A stretch of DNA of 64,000 nt from Pseudooctadecabacter jejudonensis (GCF_900172275.1 NZ_FWFT01000002.1:124001-188000), one strand, 5' to 3'; shown: positions 24,685-34,501, counted from the stretch's first letter. Translations and numbers: made by a program. Notes: a model not told the origin generated them from the letters alone.

Positions 24685-27111
24685 ATGACCCAGAAACTGA
24701 TCGTGATCGGCGCAGGCATGGCCACAGGCCGGATGCTTGAGGCGCTGGTCGAGGCGAAGGCAGATTACCACATCACTCTCATCAACGGGGAGCCACGCGG
24801 CAACTACAACCGCATCATGCTGTCCCCCGTGTTGTCGGGTGAAAAAACCTATGCAGAGATCGTGACCCATGATGACGCATGGTATGCGGACAACGGCATC
24901 GCAACACGGTTTGGCTGTTTCGTGGACACCGTGGACCGCGCCGCCAAAACCGTGACGCTGACCACCGGCGAAACACTGGACTACGACAAATTGGTCTTCG
25001 GGACCGGGTCCACCCCCTTCATGATCCCCCTGCCCGGTCACGATCTGGACGGCGTCATCGCCTACCGCGATCTGGAAGACACCGAGAAAATGATGGGCCT
25101 TGGGCCAGACAATACCTGTGTCGTCATCGGTGGCGGCCTGTTGGGACTTGAGGCCGCTGCGGGCATGGCCGCGCGCGGGGTCGATGTGACCGTTGTGCAC
25201 ATCATGGGCCATCTGATGGAACGTCAGTTGGATGAGGCTGCGGGGTATCTGTTGCGCAAGGCGCTGATCGACAAGGGCATCACTGTCAAATGCTCGGCCA
25301 ACTCTAAGGAGATTCTTGGTAAGGACGGTCACGTCCGCGCACTTTTGCTGGATGATGGCACTGAGCTGCCCTGTGATCTGTTGGTCATGGCTGTGGGCAT
25401 CAGGCCCAATGTGAAGCTGGCGCAGGAGGCAGGATTGGCCGTAGGCCGTGGCATCCATGTGGATGACCAGATGCTGACGTCCGACGCCGATGTATTGGCC
25501 GTGGGCGAATGCGTTGAACATAACGGCGCGATCTTTGGCCTTGTCGCACCGCTGTATGACCAAGCCAAGGTGGCCGCGAAAACCCTGATGGGTGAAACGG
25601 ATGCCTTCGTGCAAAAGGAGCTGTCCACCAAGCTGAAGGTCACGGGATGTGATCTGTTCAGTGCGGGTGATTTTGCCGATGGGGAGGGACGCGAGGATAT
25701 CGTGTTCCGCGACCCGGCGCGCGGCGTCTATCGCCGGTTGGTGGTGCAGAACAACGTTGTCATCGGGGCCGTGATGTATGGTGACACCGCCGACAGCAAC
25801 TGGTTCTTCGGCCTGATCCGCGACAAGACCGACATCGCGGACATGCGCGACACGCTGATCTTTGGCCCCGCCTATCAAGGGGGGACCCCCCTGGACCCTT
25901 TAGCAGCTGTTGCAGCCTTACCGCGTGACGCGGAGATCTGTGGCTGCAACGGTATCTGCAAAGGGCAAATCGAAGACGCCATCGCGGCGGGCGCCTCTGA
26001 TCTGGGCGCGATCAAAGCCACGACCAAGGCCAGCGCGTCTTGTGGCACCTGCACGGGGCTGGTGGAACAAGTGTTGGCGGTGACACTGGGCGATGAGTTC
26101 GTGATCCCCGCTGCAGCCTCCATGTGCGGCTGCACAGATATGACCCACGAAGACGTGCGGCGCATGATCAAATCCCAGCGTCTGACGTCCATGCCTGCCG
26201 TCTGGCAGGAATGCGGCTGGAAAACGCCCGATGGGTGCCACGTCTGCCGCCCTGCGTTGAACTTCTATCTGCTGGCCGATTGGCCGCTGGAATACAAAGA
26301 CGACCCGCAAAGCCGGTTCATCAACGAACGCAAACACGCCAACATCCAGAAGGACGGGACCTATAGCGTCGTGCCACGCATGTGGGGGGGGATCACCACC
26401 CCGAAAGAACTGCGCGCCATTGCTGACGCGGCGGATAAATACATGGTGCCCACGGTCAAGGTCACCGGCGGTCAACGCATCGACCTGTTGGGCGTGCGCG
26501 GCGAAGACCTGCCTGCGATCTGGAAAGACCTGAACGATGCGGGCATGGTGTCGGGCTATGCCTATTCCAAGGGGCTGCGGACCGTGAAAACCTGTGTCGG
26601 CACGGATCACTGCCGCTTTGGCACACAGGACAGTACCGGCCTTGGTATCAAGCTGGAACAGACGCTGCATGGGGCTTGGACGCCGCATAAGCTGAAACTC
26701 GGTGTGTCGGGCTGTCCGCGCAACTGTGCCGAGGCCACGTGCAAGGACATCGGTGTGGTTTGTGTCGACAGCGGCTATCAGATCAGCATCGGTGGGGCCG
26801 CTGGCATGGACGTCAAGGAAACCGAACTGCTGATGCAGGTCGGCACGGAAGACGACGCAATTCTGACCATCAAGGCGGTGACGCAGCTGTATCGTGAGAA
26901 CGCAAAATACCTCGACCGGATTTACAAATGGATGGCCAAGGTGGGGCTTGAGTGGATCAAGGAACGGGTAGAGGCAGATCGCGACGCATTGGTTGAGAGG
27001 TTCGAACTCAGCCAGACGATTTATCGTCACGATCCTTGGGCCGATCACGTGGCAAAGCAGACCGAACGCTATCAGCCCCTTGCCAATCTTACCCTGGAGG
27101 CTGCGGAATGA
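24685..27111 (+). CDS. nirB: Assimilatory nitrite reductase [NAD(P)H] large subunit
   Basis: An 808-residue NirB. The N-terminal FAD/NAD(P) domains carry VIGAGMATGRMLEALVEA and VVIGGGLLGLEAAAG. The BFD-like [2Fe-2S] region has CGCNGICKG and CGTCTG (about 418-450). The C-terminal sirohaem/[4Fe-4S] reductase has CVGTDHCRFG (about 635) and GCPRNCAEATCKD (about 675), the four Cys cluster ligands. It reduces nitrite to ammonium using siroheme made by CysG of the same operon. The ATG at 24685 was chosen because GGAG lies eight bases upstream; a GTG overlapping the previous stop is also in frame. Confidence 0.95.
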   Translation: MTQKLIVIGAGMATGRMLEALVEAKADYHITLINGEPRGNYNRIMLSPVLSGEKTYAEIVTHDDAWYADNGIATRFGCFVDTVDRAAKTVTLTTGETLDYDKLVFGTGSTPFMIPLPGHDLDGVIAYRDLEDTEKMMGLGPDNTCVVIGGGLLGLEAAAGMAARGVDVTVVHIMGHLMERQLDEAAGYLLRKALIDKGITVKCSANSKEILGKDGHVRALLLDDGTELPCDLLVMAVGIRPNVKLAQEAGLAVGRGIHVDDQMLTSDADVLAVGECVEHNGAIFGLVAPLYDQAKVAAKTLMGETDAFVQKELSTKLKVTGCDLFSAGDFADGEGREDIVFRDPARGVYRRLVVQNNVVIGAVMYGDTADSNWFFGLIRDKTDIADMRDTLIFGPAYQGGTPLDPLAAVAALPRDAEICGCNGICKGQIEDAIAAGASDLGAIKATTKASASCGTCTGLVEQVLAVTLGDEFVIPAAASMCGCTDMTHEDVRRMIKSQRLTSMPAVWQECGWKTPDGCHVCRPALNFYLLADWPLEYKDDPQSRFINERKHANIQKDGTYSVVPRMWGGITTPKELRAIADAADKYMVPTVKVTGGQRIDLLGVRGEDLPAIWKDLNDAGMVSGYAYSKGLRTVKTCVGTDHCRFGTQDSTGLGIKLEQTLHGAWTPHKLKLGVSGCPRNCAEATCKDIGVVCVDSGYQISIGGAAGMDVKETELLMQVGTEDDAILTIKAVTQLYRENAKYLDRIYKWMAKVGLEWIKERVEADRDALVERFELSQTIYRHDPWADHVAKQTERYQPLANLTLEAAE

Positions 27112-27455
27112 CCGACTGGATTGACATTGCCCCTTTGGACGACATCCCCCCGCGCGGTGCACGGATGATCAAAACCGCGCTGGGATGCGTCGCAGTGTTT
27201 CGGACGGCTGACGATGAGGTCTATGCCCTCGACAATGCCTGCCCGCACAAAGCGGGGCCTTTGGCGGAAGGGATCGTGCACGGCAAAGCGGTGACGTGCC
27301 CGCTGCACAACTGGGTGATTTCGCTGGAAACCGGCGAAGCGCAAGGTGCGGATGAAGGGCGCGTTGCGACCTATCCGGCGCGGGTGGATAACGGGCGCAT
27401 CCTGCTGGATCGCGCGTTCCTGAAGGCCCGGCCCGCATCCGAGGCTGCTGCATGA
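27108..27455 (+). CDS. nirD: Nitrite reductase small subunit (Rieske-type)
   Basis: 115 residues with the Rieske [2Fe-2S] ligands CPHKAGPL and CPLHNWVI. NirD partners NirB in NAD(P)H-dependent assimilatory nitrite reduction. It overlaps nirB by four bases (ATGA) and nasA by four bases. GGAG lies upstream within the end of nirB. Confidence 0.94.
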   Translation: MTDWIDIAPLDDIPPRGARMIKTALGCVAVFRTADDEVYALDNACPHKAGPLAEGIVHGKAVTCPLHNWVISLETGEAQGADEGRVATYPARVDNGRILLDRAFLKARPASEAAA

Positions 27456-30028
27456 CCCTCACCCGCACCACATGTCCCTACTGCGGCGTGGGCTGCGGGG
27501 TTCTGGCTGGCGCTGACGGCACGATCAAGGGCGATCCTGATCATCCCGCCAATTTCGGGCGGCTGTGTTCCAAAGGAGCGGCCTTAGGGGAGACGATTGA
27601 TCTGGACGGTCGGCTGCTGCATCCGAAGGTCAACGGCGTTCGCACAAACTGGGACAGCGCGCTTGATCTTGTAGCGTCAAACTTCAGCGCCGCGATTGCC
27701 GAACACGGGCCAGAAAGCGTGGCGTTTTATGCGTCCGGGCAATTGCTGACCGAGGATTATTACGTCGCCAACAAGCTCATGAAAGGGTTCATCGGGGCGG
27801 CAAACATGGACACGAATTCGCGGCTTTGCATGGCGTCGTCCGTTGCGGGGCACAAACGCGCGTTCGGGACCGACACTGTTCCGGGCACGTATCGAGACCT
27901 TGAAGAGGCCGATTTGATTGTCCTCGTTGGCTCCAACCTCGCGTGGTGTCATCCGGTCCTTTATCAACGGATTGCGGCGGCGAAAGAGGCGCGCCCCAAC
28001 ATGCGCATCGTCAATATCGACCCGCGCCGCACCGCCACGTCCGATCTGGCGGATCTGCACCTGAGCATTGCGCCCGACGGGGATGTTGCGCTGTTCAACG
28101 GCCTGCTTGCGCATCTGGCAGAGGCGGGCCGCATCGACGCCAACTATGCCACAGCGCATGTGAACGGATTGGCCGAGGCCGTCACGACGGCCAAGGATAC
28201 CGATGTGGCCGACACCGGATTAAACGCGCCTGAGCTTGCCGCGTTTTTCGATCTTTGGGCGCGCACCGACAAAGTCGTCACGGTTTATTCCCAAGGTGTG
28301 AACCAATCCCAAAGCGGCACCGACAAGGTCAACGCCATCCTGAACTGTCACCTTGCGACGGGGCGGATTGGCAAACCCGGTTGCGGGCCATTTTCCGTGA
28401 CAGGCCAACCCAATGCGATGGGCGGACGCGAGGTGGGCGGGCTGGCCAACATGCTCGCCAATCATCTGGACATCGCCGATCCGGACCACCGCGCCGCTGT
28501 GCAGGCGTTCTGGGACAGCCCGACGATCTGCACCACACCGGGGCTGAAGGCGGTTGATCTGTTTGCCGCCTGCGCGGCCGGCAAGATCAAGGCGCTTTGG
28601 ATCATGTCCACAAACCCTGCCGTGTCCTTGCCGGACAGTGACGGCGTGGCAGCGGCGATTGCCAATGTGCCGTTTGTGGTCACGTCAGATATGCTTGAGG
28701 CGACGGATACCAATGACCTTGCCCATGTGCTGTTACCCGCCGCAGGCTGGGGGGAAAAAGACGGGACGGTCACGAATTCTGAGCGGCGCATTTCGCGCCA
28801 GCGGGCGTTTTTGGAAACACCCGGCGAGGCGCGCGCCGATTGGCGGATCATCAGCGATGTCGCGGCCCGCATGGGATTTGCTGACGCCTTCGCCTACCGG
28901 AAACCTGCCGACATCTTTGCCGAATATGTCGCATTGGACGCGGCGCTGTCCGCGTTCCCGCGCGATCTGGACCTAAGCATTTTTGCCGATGCCGACTATG
29001 CCAACCTGATCCCGACGCAATGGCCGCAGGACGATAAACGCTTTTTTGCGGACGGGCAGTTCTATCATCCAGATGGCAAGGCCCGCATGGTTCCGGTAAC
29101 GTCGCCCGCGCTGTCGCAGCCGCGCTTTGCGCTGAATACGGGACGCAACCGCGACCAGTGGCACACGATGACCCGCACGGGAAAATCCGCCCGGTTGGGC
29201 GCGCATTTGGCGGAACCCTACCTGGAGATCAATCCGTGCGATGCCGTCGAGTTGGGGGCCGGCCCCGGTGCAATTCTAAAGGTTGAAAGCCCCTTCGGTT
29301 CGGCCCTGTTGCGCGCCTTGATCACGGATCGCGCGCCCCAAGGCCAGCTGTTCGCACCGATGCATTGGACCCGCCAACGCACCACAAGTGGCACGATCAA
29401 CAGCCTGACCGCGCCGGACGTTGACCCCGTTTCGGGGCAACCGGCGCTGAAATCTGGCGGCGTGACTGCAACCGTCTTTGGTGCAACGTGGTATGGGTTT
29501 CTTGCGTGCCGCACGCGGCCTGTGCCGCGTACGCCCTATGCCGCCGTTGCGCGGACGGCAACGGGGTGGCAGGCGGAACTGGCCTCAGATCAGACCCCCG
29601 ATGACTGGTGCGCCGAGGCGCAGGTGCTGGCGGATGTCATGGATGCGCAGATATCTGTACAGACGGATCGGGCCAGCGGCACGACCCGCGTGGCCCTGCA
29701 TAGGGACGATGTGATTGAGGCCCTTTTGTTCGTTGCACCGCGTCCGGTTGTTGCAGCACGCAGCGCCGTTTGCGCATTGATTGGCACCGACACGCCGCCT
29801 CTTTTGGCCCTTGCTGGGCGTGGAGCGGCCGATTTGCCGGATCCAGGCCCGACCGTTTGTGCCTGCTTCAATGTGGGCCGTACGACGTTGCTGTCAGCCG
29901 TGGCGGGCGGGGCCAGAACCGTTATGGCACTGGGGGAGGTGACCTGCGCGGGCACGAATTGCGGATCATGCAAGCCCGAGCTTGCGGCATTGCTGGCGGC
30001 GGGATCCCTGCCGATGGCGGCTGAATGA
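27452..30028 (+). CDS. nasA: Assimilatory nitrate reductase catalytic subunit
   Basis: An 858-residue molybdopterin enzyme. The N-terminal [4Fe-4S] ligands are in CPYCGVGCGV plus GRLCSKG. The Mo-ligand Cys is in TNSRLCMASSVAGH (about 126). The C-terminal molydopterin dinucleotide-binding domain contains FALNTGRNRDQWHTMTRTGK (partly quoted). The last 60 residues are a BFD-like [2Fe-2S] domain (CACFNV, then CAGTNCGSC), as in NasA proteins receiving electrons without a separate NasC. It reduces nitrate to nitrite in the cytoplasm. No nasC or narB-linked ferredoxin gene is present. Confidence 0.95.
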   Translation: MTLTRTTCPYCGVGCGVLAGADGTIKGDPDHPANFGRLCSKGAALGETIDLDGRLLHPKVNGVRTNWDSALDLVASNFSAAIAEHGPESVAFYASGQLLTEDYYVANKLMKGFIGAANMDTNSRLCMASSVAGHKRAFGTDTVPGTYRDLEEADLIVLVGSNLAWCHPVLYQRIAAAKEARPNMRIVNIDPRRTATSDLADLHLSIAPDGDVALFNGLLAHLAEAGRIDANYATAHVNGLAEAVTTAKDTDVADTGLNAPELAAFFDLWARTDKVVTVYSQGVNQSQSGTDKVNAILNCHLATGRIGKPGCGPFSVTGQPNAMGGREVGGLANMLANHLDIADPDHRAAVQAFWDSPTICTTPGLKAVDLFAACAAGKIKALWIMSTNPAVSLPDSDGVAAAIANVPFVVTSDMLEATDTNDLAHVLLPAAGWGEKDGTVTNSERRISRQRAFLETPGEARADWRIISDVAARMGFADAFAYRKPADIFAEYVALDAALSAFPRDLDLSIFADADYANLIPTQWPQDDKRFFADGQFYHPDGKARMVPVTSPALSQPRFALNTGRNRDQWHTMTRTGKSARLGAHLAEPYLEINPCDAVELGAGPGAILKVESPFGSALLRALITDRAPQGQLFAPMHWTRQRTTSGTINSLTAPDVDPVSGQPALKSGGVTATVFGATWYGFLACRTRPVPRTPYAAVARTATGWQAELASDQTPDDWCAEAQVLADVMDAQISVQTDRASGTTRVALHRDDVIEALLFVAPRPVVAARSAVCALIGTDTPPLLALAGRGAADLPDPGPTVCACFNVGRTTLLSAVAGGARTVMALGEVTCAGTNCGSCKPELAALLAAGSLPMAAE

Positions 30029-30960
30029 CCCTTGCGCCGTTTGTCCGCATTGTCGCCCGCGGCGCCGGGCGGGCACGGGCCCTGACCCTGGACGAGGCGC
30101 GCGACGCAATGGCGCTGATCCTGAACGGCAAGGCCGCACCGGAAGCCATCGGTGCCTTGCTGATGGTTCTGCGGTTGCGTGGAGAAACACCGGAAGAGAT
30201 TGCAGGGTTCACGGCGGCCCTGCGCGCGCATGTATCTGGCGCGATACCTGCTGCAGACCTTGATTGGCCGTCTTATGCGGCAGGACGCAGTCGCGGTGCG
30301 CCGTTGTTTTTGTTGTCTGCCAGGTTGGTCGCGCAGGCAGGCTACCGTGTGTCATTGCACGGTTGGAATTCGCATCAATCCGCTGCGGCGTCGGTGCGCG
30401 CGGCCTTGGATCTTGCTGGACCGGACGTCGGCTACGCCCCTTTGGAAACGCTTTGTCCTGCGGCCTTTGATATGTTGGGCCTGCGCGACACGTTTGGACT
30501 GCGGTCCTGCATCAACACGGTGCTGCGCATGTGGAACCCGAGCGGGGCGCCCGTCAGCGTGCAAGGCGTGTTTCATCCCTCCTATCGCGGGTTGCAGGCC
30601 CGTGCGGCCGAGCGTCTTGGACAGCGCAATCTGGCGATCATCAAGGGCGGCGGCGGCGAGTTTGAACGCCATCCGTCCAAAGACATCTGTGTATTCGGCC
30701 TGCGTGACGGGGCCCACATCCAGACGCCCGCCCCTGCCGCGACCAACAACACCCGCCGCCTGCACGAAACGGGCCATGCGATTGACCTGTCAGCCTTGTG
30801 GCACGGCCATCTCAATGATGCGTTTGCCATTGCAACGGTCACCGGCACAGCAGGGCTGGCGCTTTATGCGCTCAAAGCAGCACCGACGGTTGAAAAGGCC
30901 GATAAACTGGCGCGTGCCCTTTGGGAGGCGCGCCACCAACCAGAAAGTCGTACCGCATGA
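30025..30960 (+). CDS. TrpD2/YbiB-like glycosyltransferase family 3 protein
   Basis: A 311-residue homologue of anthranilate phosphoribosyltransferase. The N-terminal helical domain (DEARDAMALILNGKAAPEAI, GALLMVLRLRGETPEEIAGF) and the alpha/beta domain (VQGVFHPSYRGLQARAAERL, IIKGGGGEFERHPSK) are recognisable. The phosphoribosyl-pyrophosphate loops of true TrpD are not intact, as in the YbiB/TrpD2 group, for which nucleic-acid binding has been reported. It overlaps nasA and cysG by four bases each, so it is part of the nitrate operon; its role there is unknown. Confidence 0.8.
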   Translation: MTLAPFVRIVARGAGRARALTLDEARDAMALILNGKAAPEAIGALLMVLRLRGETPEEIAGFTAALRAHVSGAIPAADLDWPSYAAGRSRGAPLFLLSARLVAQAGYRVSLHGWNSHQSAAASVRAALDLAGPDVGYAPLETLCPAAFDMLGLRDTFGLRSCINTVLRMWNPSGAPVSVQGVFHPSYRGLQARAAERLGQRNLAIIKGGGGEFERHPSKDICVFGLRDGAHIQTPAPAATNNTRRLHETGHAIDLSALWHGHLNDAFAIATVTGTAGLALYALKAAPTVEKADKLARALWEARHQPESRTA

Positions 30961-32354
30961 AGACCTTTCCCATGTTCTTGCAAATGGCTGGCCGCCGCGT
31001 TGTGATCGTTGGGGGTGGCGAACAGGCCGCGCAAAAGACACGCCTGATGCTGAAGACACAGGCGCGGATTGAGGTGTTGGCGACGGACCTTGACCCTGAA
31101 CTGGCCGATCTGGCCGCCGCAGGCCGTGTGATCCATCGCATCGGCCCGATCACGCCGCGTGTCTTTGCAGACACCGCGCTTGTTTTTGTGGCAACGGGCT
31201 GTCCGGGTCTGGACGCGGCGCTGCACGCGCTGGCGAAGGCCGCAGGCGCGACCGTGAACGTCGTGGACCAACCGCACCTGTGTGATGCGATTACACCGTC
31301 CATTGTGGACCGCGATCCGGTGGTCGTTGCCATTGGCACCGAAGGCACAGCGCCCGTGCTTGCTCGCCAAATCAAGACGAAACTGGAAGAAAGCCTTGAA
31401 CCGCGTCTGGGTGATCTTGCTGCCCTTGCGGGTCGGATGCGTGTGGCAGCCGCCGCCCGACTTGCCCCGCGCGCACGGCGCGATCTGTGGCGCTGGGTGT
31501 TTAATGACACGCCGCGCCGCATGTTCGCCAGCGGGGCCGAGCGGGAGACCGCAAAGCGCATCAAGTCGGCCATTGAGACCGGCGATTTCGGCACATCCCA
31601 AGGCGGGAGTGTCAGCCTTGTGGGCGCAGGCCCGGGGGCCAAAGACCTCATCACCTTGCGCGGCGTGCAACGCCTGCAAGAGGCCGATGTGATCTACTAC
31701 GACCGCCTGCTTGACCCTGAAATCCTGGAACTGGCCCGTCGCGACGCGGAGCGTATCTATGTCGGAAAGGCGCCGGGATGCCATTCGTGGCCGCAGGAAA
31801 AGATCACCCAAACGCTGGTGTCGGCCGCCAAACGCGGCCAACGCGTCGTGCGTCTCAAATGCGGTGATCCGGGGATTTTTGGACGCAGCAGCGAGGAAAC
31901 CGATGCGCTGACCGCAGCGGGCATCCCGTTCGAGATCGTCCCCGGCGTCACTGCGGCCTGCGCGGCTGCAGCAAGTGCAGGGCAAAGCTTAACTGACCGC
32001 GAAGGCGTGGACACGCTGGTTCTGTCGACCGGACACCGTACGGATGGCTATGCTGTCCCAGATGCCATCGCCGAAATCCGCCCCGGAACCTGCGTGGCCC
32101 TATACATGGCGGTCGGTGCGGCCGAACGCATTGTACACCGTCTGAGCACGCAACATCCAGACGTTCAGTTTGACGTGCAAATTGCCTGCAAGGCGCAACG
32201 GACGGGTGAAGTCCTGCTTGACTGTCCGCTTGAGGATTTGCCGAAGACGCTGACGGAAAATGAAATTCTCGGGGAAACGATCATCTTCCTGCGCTGGCCG
32301 CGTGGACAAAAGGCGACCGAAGACCGGACCAGACAGTTCGGTGCGGTGTCTTAG
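30957..32354 (+). CDS. cysG: Siroheme synthase (uroporphyrinogen-III methyltransferase / precorrin-2 dehydrogenase / ferrochelatase)
   Basis: A 465-residue two-part enzyme. Residues 1-200 are the dehydrogenase/ferrochelatase (VVIVGGGEQAAQKTRLML). The C-terminal SAM-dependent methyltransferase has SLVGAGPGAKDLITLRGVQR and LKCGDPGIFGRSSEE, then VPGVTAACAAAASAG. It makes siroheme for NirB (and sulfite reductase). ATG at 30957 overlaps the previous stop (ATGA). It is the last gene of the operon, and a shared terminator lies at 32587-32620. Confidence 0.94.
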   Translation: MKTFPMFLQMAGRRVVIVGGGEQAAQKTRLMLKTQARIEVLATDLDPELADLAAAGRVIHRIGPITPRVFADTALVFVATGCPGLDAALHALAKAAGATVNVVDQPHLCDAITPSIVDRDPVVVAIGTEGTAPVLARQIKTKLEESLEPRLGDLAALAGRMRVAAAARLAPRARRDLWRWVFNDTPRRMFASGAERETAKRIKSAIETGDFGTSQGGSVSLVGAGPGAKDLITLRGVQRLQEADVIYYDRLLDPEILELARRDAERIYVGKAPGCHSWPQEKITQTLVSAAKRGQRVVRLKCGDPGIFGRSSEETDALTAAGIPFEIVPGVTAACAAAASAGQSLTDREGVDTLVLSTGHRTDGYAVPDAIAEIRPGTCVALYMAVGAAERIVHRLSTQHPDVQFDVQIACKAQRTGEVLLDCPLEDLPKTLTENEILGETIIFLRWPRGQKATEDRTRQFGAVS

Positions 32355-32586
32355 GGGGCAACCAAACGGAACAGGTCTATTTGTCTTCGTCAGGATGACG
32401 GACACCCGTGGATGCACGCGGTCCACTTGGACCAGATCCGAGACGTTGATTTTTATATGGCCACAGCCACGCCATTTGCTGTCGATTGCCACGTTTCCCA
32501 AAGCCAATTCGCGGCCCCAACAGCGTGGTCCAGACCATGTTCGGATCGCCAATTCCGCAATGCGTTCAAAGCCGACGTTTCCTACA
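32355..32586. other. Spacer between convergent cysG and rplP
   Basis: No supported gene. Small inverted repeats occur (CGTCAGGATGACG and GTCCACTTGGAC), neither with a T run. Confidence 0.4.
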
Positions 32587-32620
32587 AAAGAAACCCCCCG
32601 CCGATGTTTCGACGGGGGGC
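32587..32620 (-). terminator. Terminator shared by rplP (minus) and cysG (plus)
   Basis: A strong stem CCCCCCGCCGA / TCGACGGGGGG with a short loop. On the minus strand it is followed by TTTCTTTTGT, and on the plus strand by CTTGATTTTG. It can end both convergent operons, the rplB-to-rplP block and the nitrate operon. Confidence 0.8.
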
Positions 32621-32643
32621 TTGATTTTGACGGGGCGCGCTTT

Positions 32644-32699
32644 CATCGCTTCTGCGAAACGATGGCCACGCACGTGGCGATTTTCACGTTGTGAAAATC
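32644..32699. repeat. Three tandem short-loop hairpins at the rplP 3' end
   Basis: CATCG.TTC-TGC-GAA.CGATG (32644-32664), GCCACG-CA-CGTGGC (32665-32678) and GATTTTCAC-GTT-GTGAAAATC (32679-32699). They are contiguous, with loops of two or three bases. The last overlaps the rplP stop codon. The terminator follows 24 bases further on. Confidence 0.7.
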
Positions 32700-33111
32700 A
32701 CCAGTCTTCGCGGACCACGGTGCGGGTTTTGAGAGGAAGTTTCATCGCAGCAAGGCGCAGGGCCTCACGGGCGATGTCTTCGTTCACGCCGTCGATCTCA
32801 AACATGATGCGGCCAGGTTTGACCTTGCATGCCCAACGATCCACGGAGCCCTTACCTTTACCCATACGAACTTCGATGGGCTTGGCGGTGATCGGGGTGT
32901 CCGGGAAGATGCGGATCCAAACACGGCCCTGACGTTTCATATGACGCGTCATGGCACGACGTGCAGCTTCGATCTGACGTGCTGTCACACGCTCTGGCTG
33001 GGTCGCTTTGAGGCCGTATGTGCCGAAGTTCAGATCGGAGCCGCCTTTGGCTTCGCCCTTGATCCGGCCTTTGTGCATCTTGCGGAATTTAGTGCGCTTT
33101 GGCTGAAGCAT
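32698..33111 (-). CDS. rplP: 50S ribosomal protein L16
   Basis: A 137-residue L16 beginning [20 protein letters not shown], with [20 protein letters not shown] (partly quoted) and [21 protein letters not shown]16 helps organise the A-site tRNA pocket. It is the last gene of the rplB-to-rplP transcript. Its usual next gene rpmC is separated by the 17 kb nitrate insertion. Confidence 0.97.
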   Translation of the reverse strand: MLQPKRTKFRKMHKGRIKGEAKGGSDLNFGTYGLKATQPERVTARQIEAARRAMTRHMKRQGRVWIRIFPDTPITAKPIEVRMGKGKGSVDRWACKVKPGRIMFEIDGVNEDIAREALRLAAMKLPLKTRTVVREDW

Positions 33112-33123
33112 TGTTCAAACCTC

Positions 33124-33837
33124 CTAGCGGTCACGGCCCGGACGGGCGCCACGTGGGGCAGGACCATCCTGAAGCTCTTGTTGACGGCGGTCACGTGCAG
33201 CTGGATCGTGTTCCATGATCTCGCCTTTGAAGATCCATGTTTTGATCCCGATGATGCCATAAGGCGTCATCGCTTCAACGTGGGCGTAGTCGATGTCGGC
33301 ACGCAGGGTGTGCAAAGGCACGCGGCCTTCACGGTACCATTCAGTCCGCGCGATCTCGGCACCGCCAAGACGACCCGCGAGGTTCACACGAATACCCAAG
33401 GCACCCATGCGCATCGCGTTTTGCACCGCACGCTTCATGGCGCGACGGAAGGACACACGACGTTCCAGCTGCTGCGCGATGGATTCACCCACGAGGGCTG
33501 CGTCCAGCTCAGGCTTGCGGACCTCAACGATGTTGAGGTGCAGTTCGCTGTCGGTCATTGCAGCAAGTTTCTTGCGGAGCGTTTCGATGTCCGCGCCTTT
33601 CTTGCCGATGATCACGCCAGGACGTGCAGTGTGGATGGTCACGCGGCACTTTTTGTGCGGACGTTCGATGATGACACGGCTGACGCCGGCCTGCTTGCAC
33701 TCTTTCTTGATGAAGTCCTTGATCTTCAGGTCTTCGAGAAGGAGGTCACCGTAATCCTTGGTGTCGGCGTACCAGCGGCTGTCCCAGGTGCGGTTGACCT
33801 GAAGACGCATGCCGACGGGGTTTACTTTGTTACCCAT
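33124..33837 (-). CDS. rpsC: 30S ribosomal protein S3
   Basis: A 237-residue S3 with the KH RNA-binding domain ([21 protein letters not shown]-x-x-G loop) and the C-terminal [20 protein letters not shown] and [14 protein letters not shown]. The start overlaps the rplV stop by one base. The tail after [10 protein letters not shown] is basic and Gly-rich. Confidence 0.97.
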   Translation of the reverse strand: MGNKVNPVGMRLQVNRTWDSRWYADTKDYGDLLLEDLKIKDFIKKECKQAGVSRVIIERPHKKCRVTIHTARPGVIIGKKGADIETLRKKLAAMTDSELHLNIVEVRKPELDAALVGESIAQQLERRVSFRRAMKRAVQNAMRMGALGIRVNLAGRLGGAEIARTEWYREGRVPLHTLRADIDYAHVEAMTPYGIIGIKTWIFKGEIMEHDPAARDRRQQELQDGPAPRGARPGRDR

Positions 33838-34217
33838 TATGCTTGCTCCTCAACTTGGCGCACTTTGATGGTCAGCTCTGCAAAGGGCTTGATGATTTTG
33901 CCAAAACGGCCACGGGCGCGTGGGCGACCGCGTTTCATCGTCAAGTTTTTGCCCACGAAGGCCTCTGCGACGATGAGTTCATCGACGTCGAGGTTGTGGT
34001 TGTTCTCGGCGTTGGCGATCGCAGACTGAAGGCATTTCTTCACGTCCTGCGCGATGCGCTTTTTGGAGAACGTCAGATCGACCAGAGCCTTGTCCACGGA
34101 TTTCCCACGGATCATCTGGGCGACGAGGTTCAGTTTCTGCGGGGATGTGCGAAGCATGCGCGTTTTCGCCATTGCTTCGTTGTCAGCCACGCGGCGGGGA
34201 TTTTTATCCTTGCTCAT
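33837..34217 (-). CDS. rplV: 50S ribosomal protein L22
   Basis: A 126-residue L22 ([40 protein letters not shown]; partly quoted), lining the exit tunnel with its beta-hairpin. It starts three bases after rpsS. Confidence 0.97.
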   Translation of the reverse strand: MSKDKNPRRVADNEAMAKTRMLRTSPQKLNLVAQMIRGKSVDKALVDLTFSKKRIAQDVKKCLQSAIANAENNHNLDVDELIVAEAFVGKNLTMKRGRPRARGRFGKIIKPFAELTIKVRQVEEQA

Positions 34218-34220
34218 GAC

Positions 34221-34499
34221 TTACTTCCGCTTCGCTTTTTTATCAGCCGCATGGCCATAATAGGTGCGGGTCGGGCTGTATTCGCCGAACTTCTGACCGA
34301 TCATGTCTTCGGTGATGGAGACTGGGATGTGCTTCCGGCCGTTGTAGACGCCAAACGTCAGACCAACGAACTGGGGCAGGATGGTGGAACGGCGGGACCA
34401 GATTTTGATCACGTCGTTGCGGCCGCTTTCTTTGGCAGCTTCGGCTTTCTTGAGCACGTAGCTGTCCACGAAGGGACCTTTCCAGACGGAGCGAGCCAT
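34221..34499 (-). CDS. rpsS: 30S ribosomal protein S19
   Basis: A 92-residue S19 ([59 protein letters not shown]), in the 30S head with S13. It follows rplB by two bases. Confidence 0.97.
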   Translation of the reverse strand: MARSVWKGPFVDSYVLKKAEAAKESGRNDVIKIWSRRSTILPQFVGLTFGVYNGRKHIPVSITEDMIGQKFGEYSPTRTYYGHAADKKAKRK

Positions 34500-34501
34500 A
34501 G

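Noticed and set aside
30025-30960. Anthranilate phosphoribosyltransferase (trpD)
   Set aside because: Fold is shared, but the phosphoribosyl-pyrophosphate loops are not intact and the gene lies in a nitrate operon, so TrpD2/YbiB-like is the better call.
32412-32624. A possible 70-codon plus-strand gene after cysG
   Set aside because: It ends inside the shared terminator, has no ribosome-binding site and no similarity.
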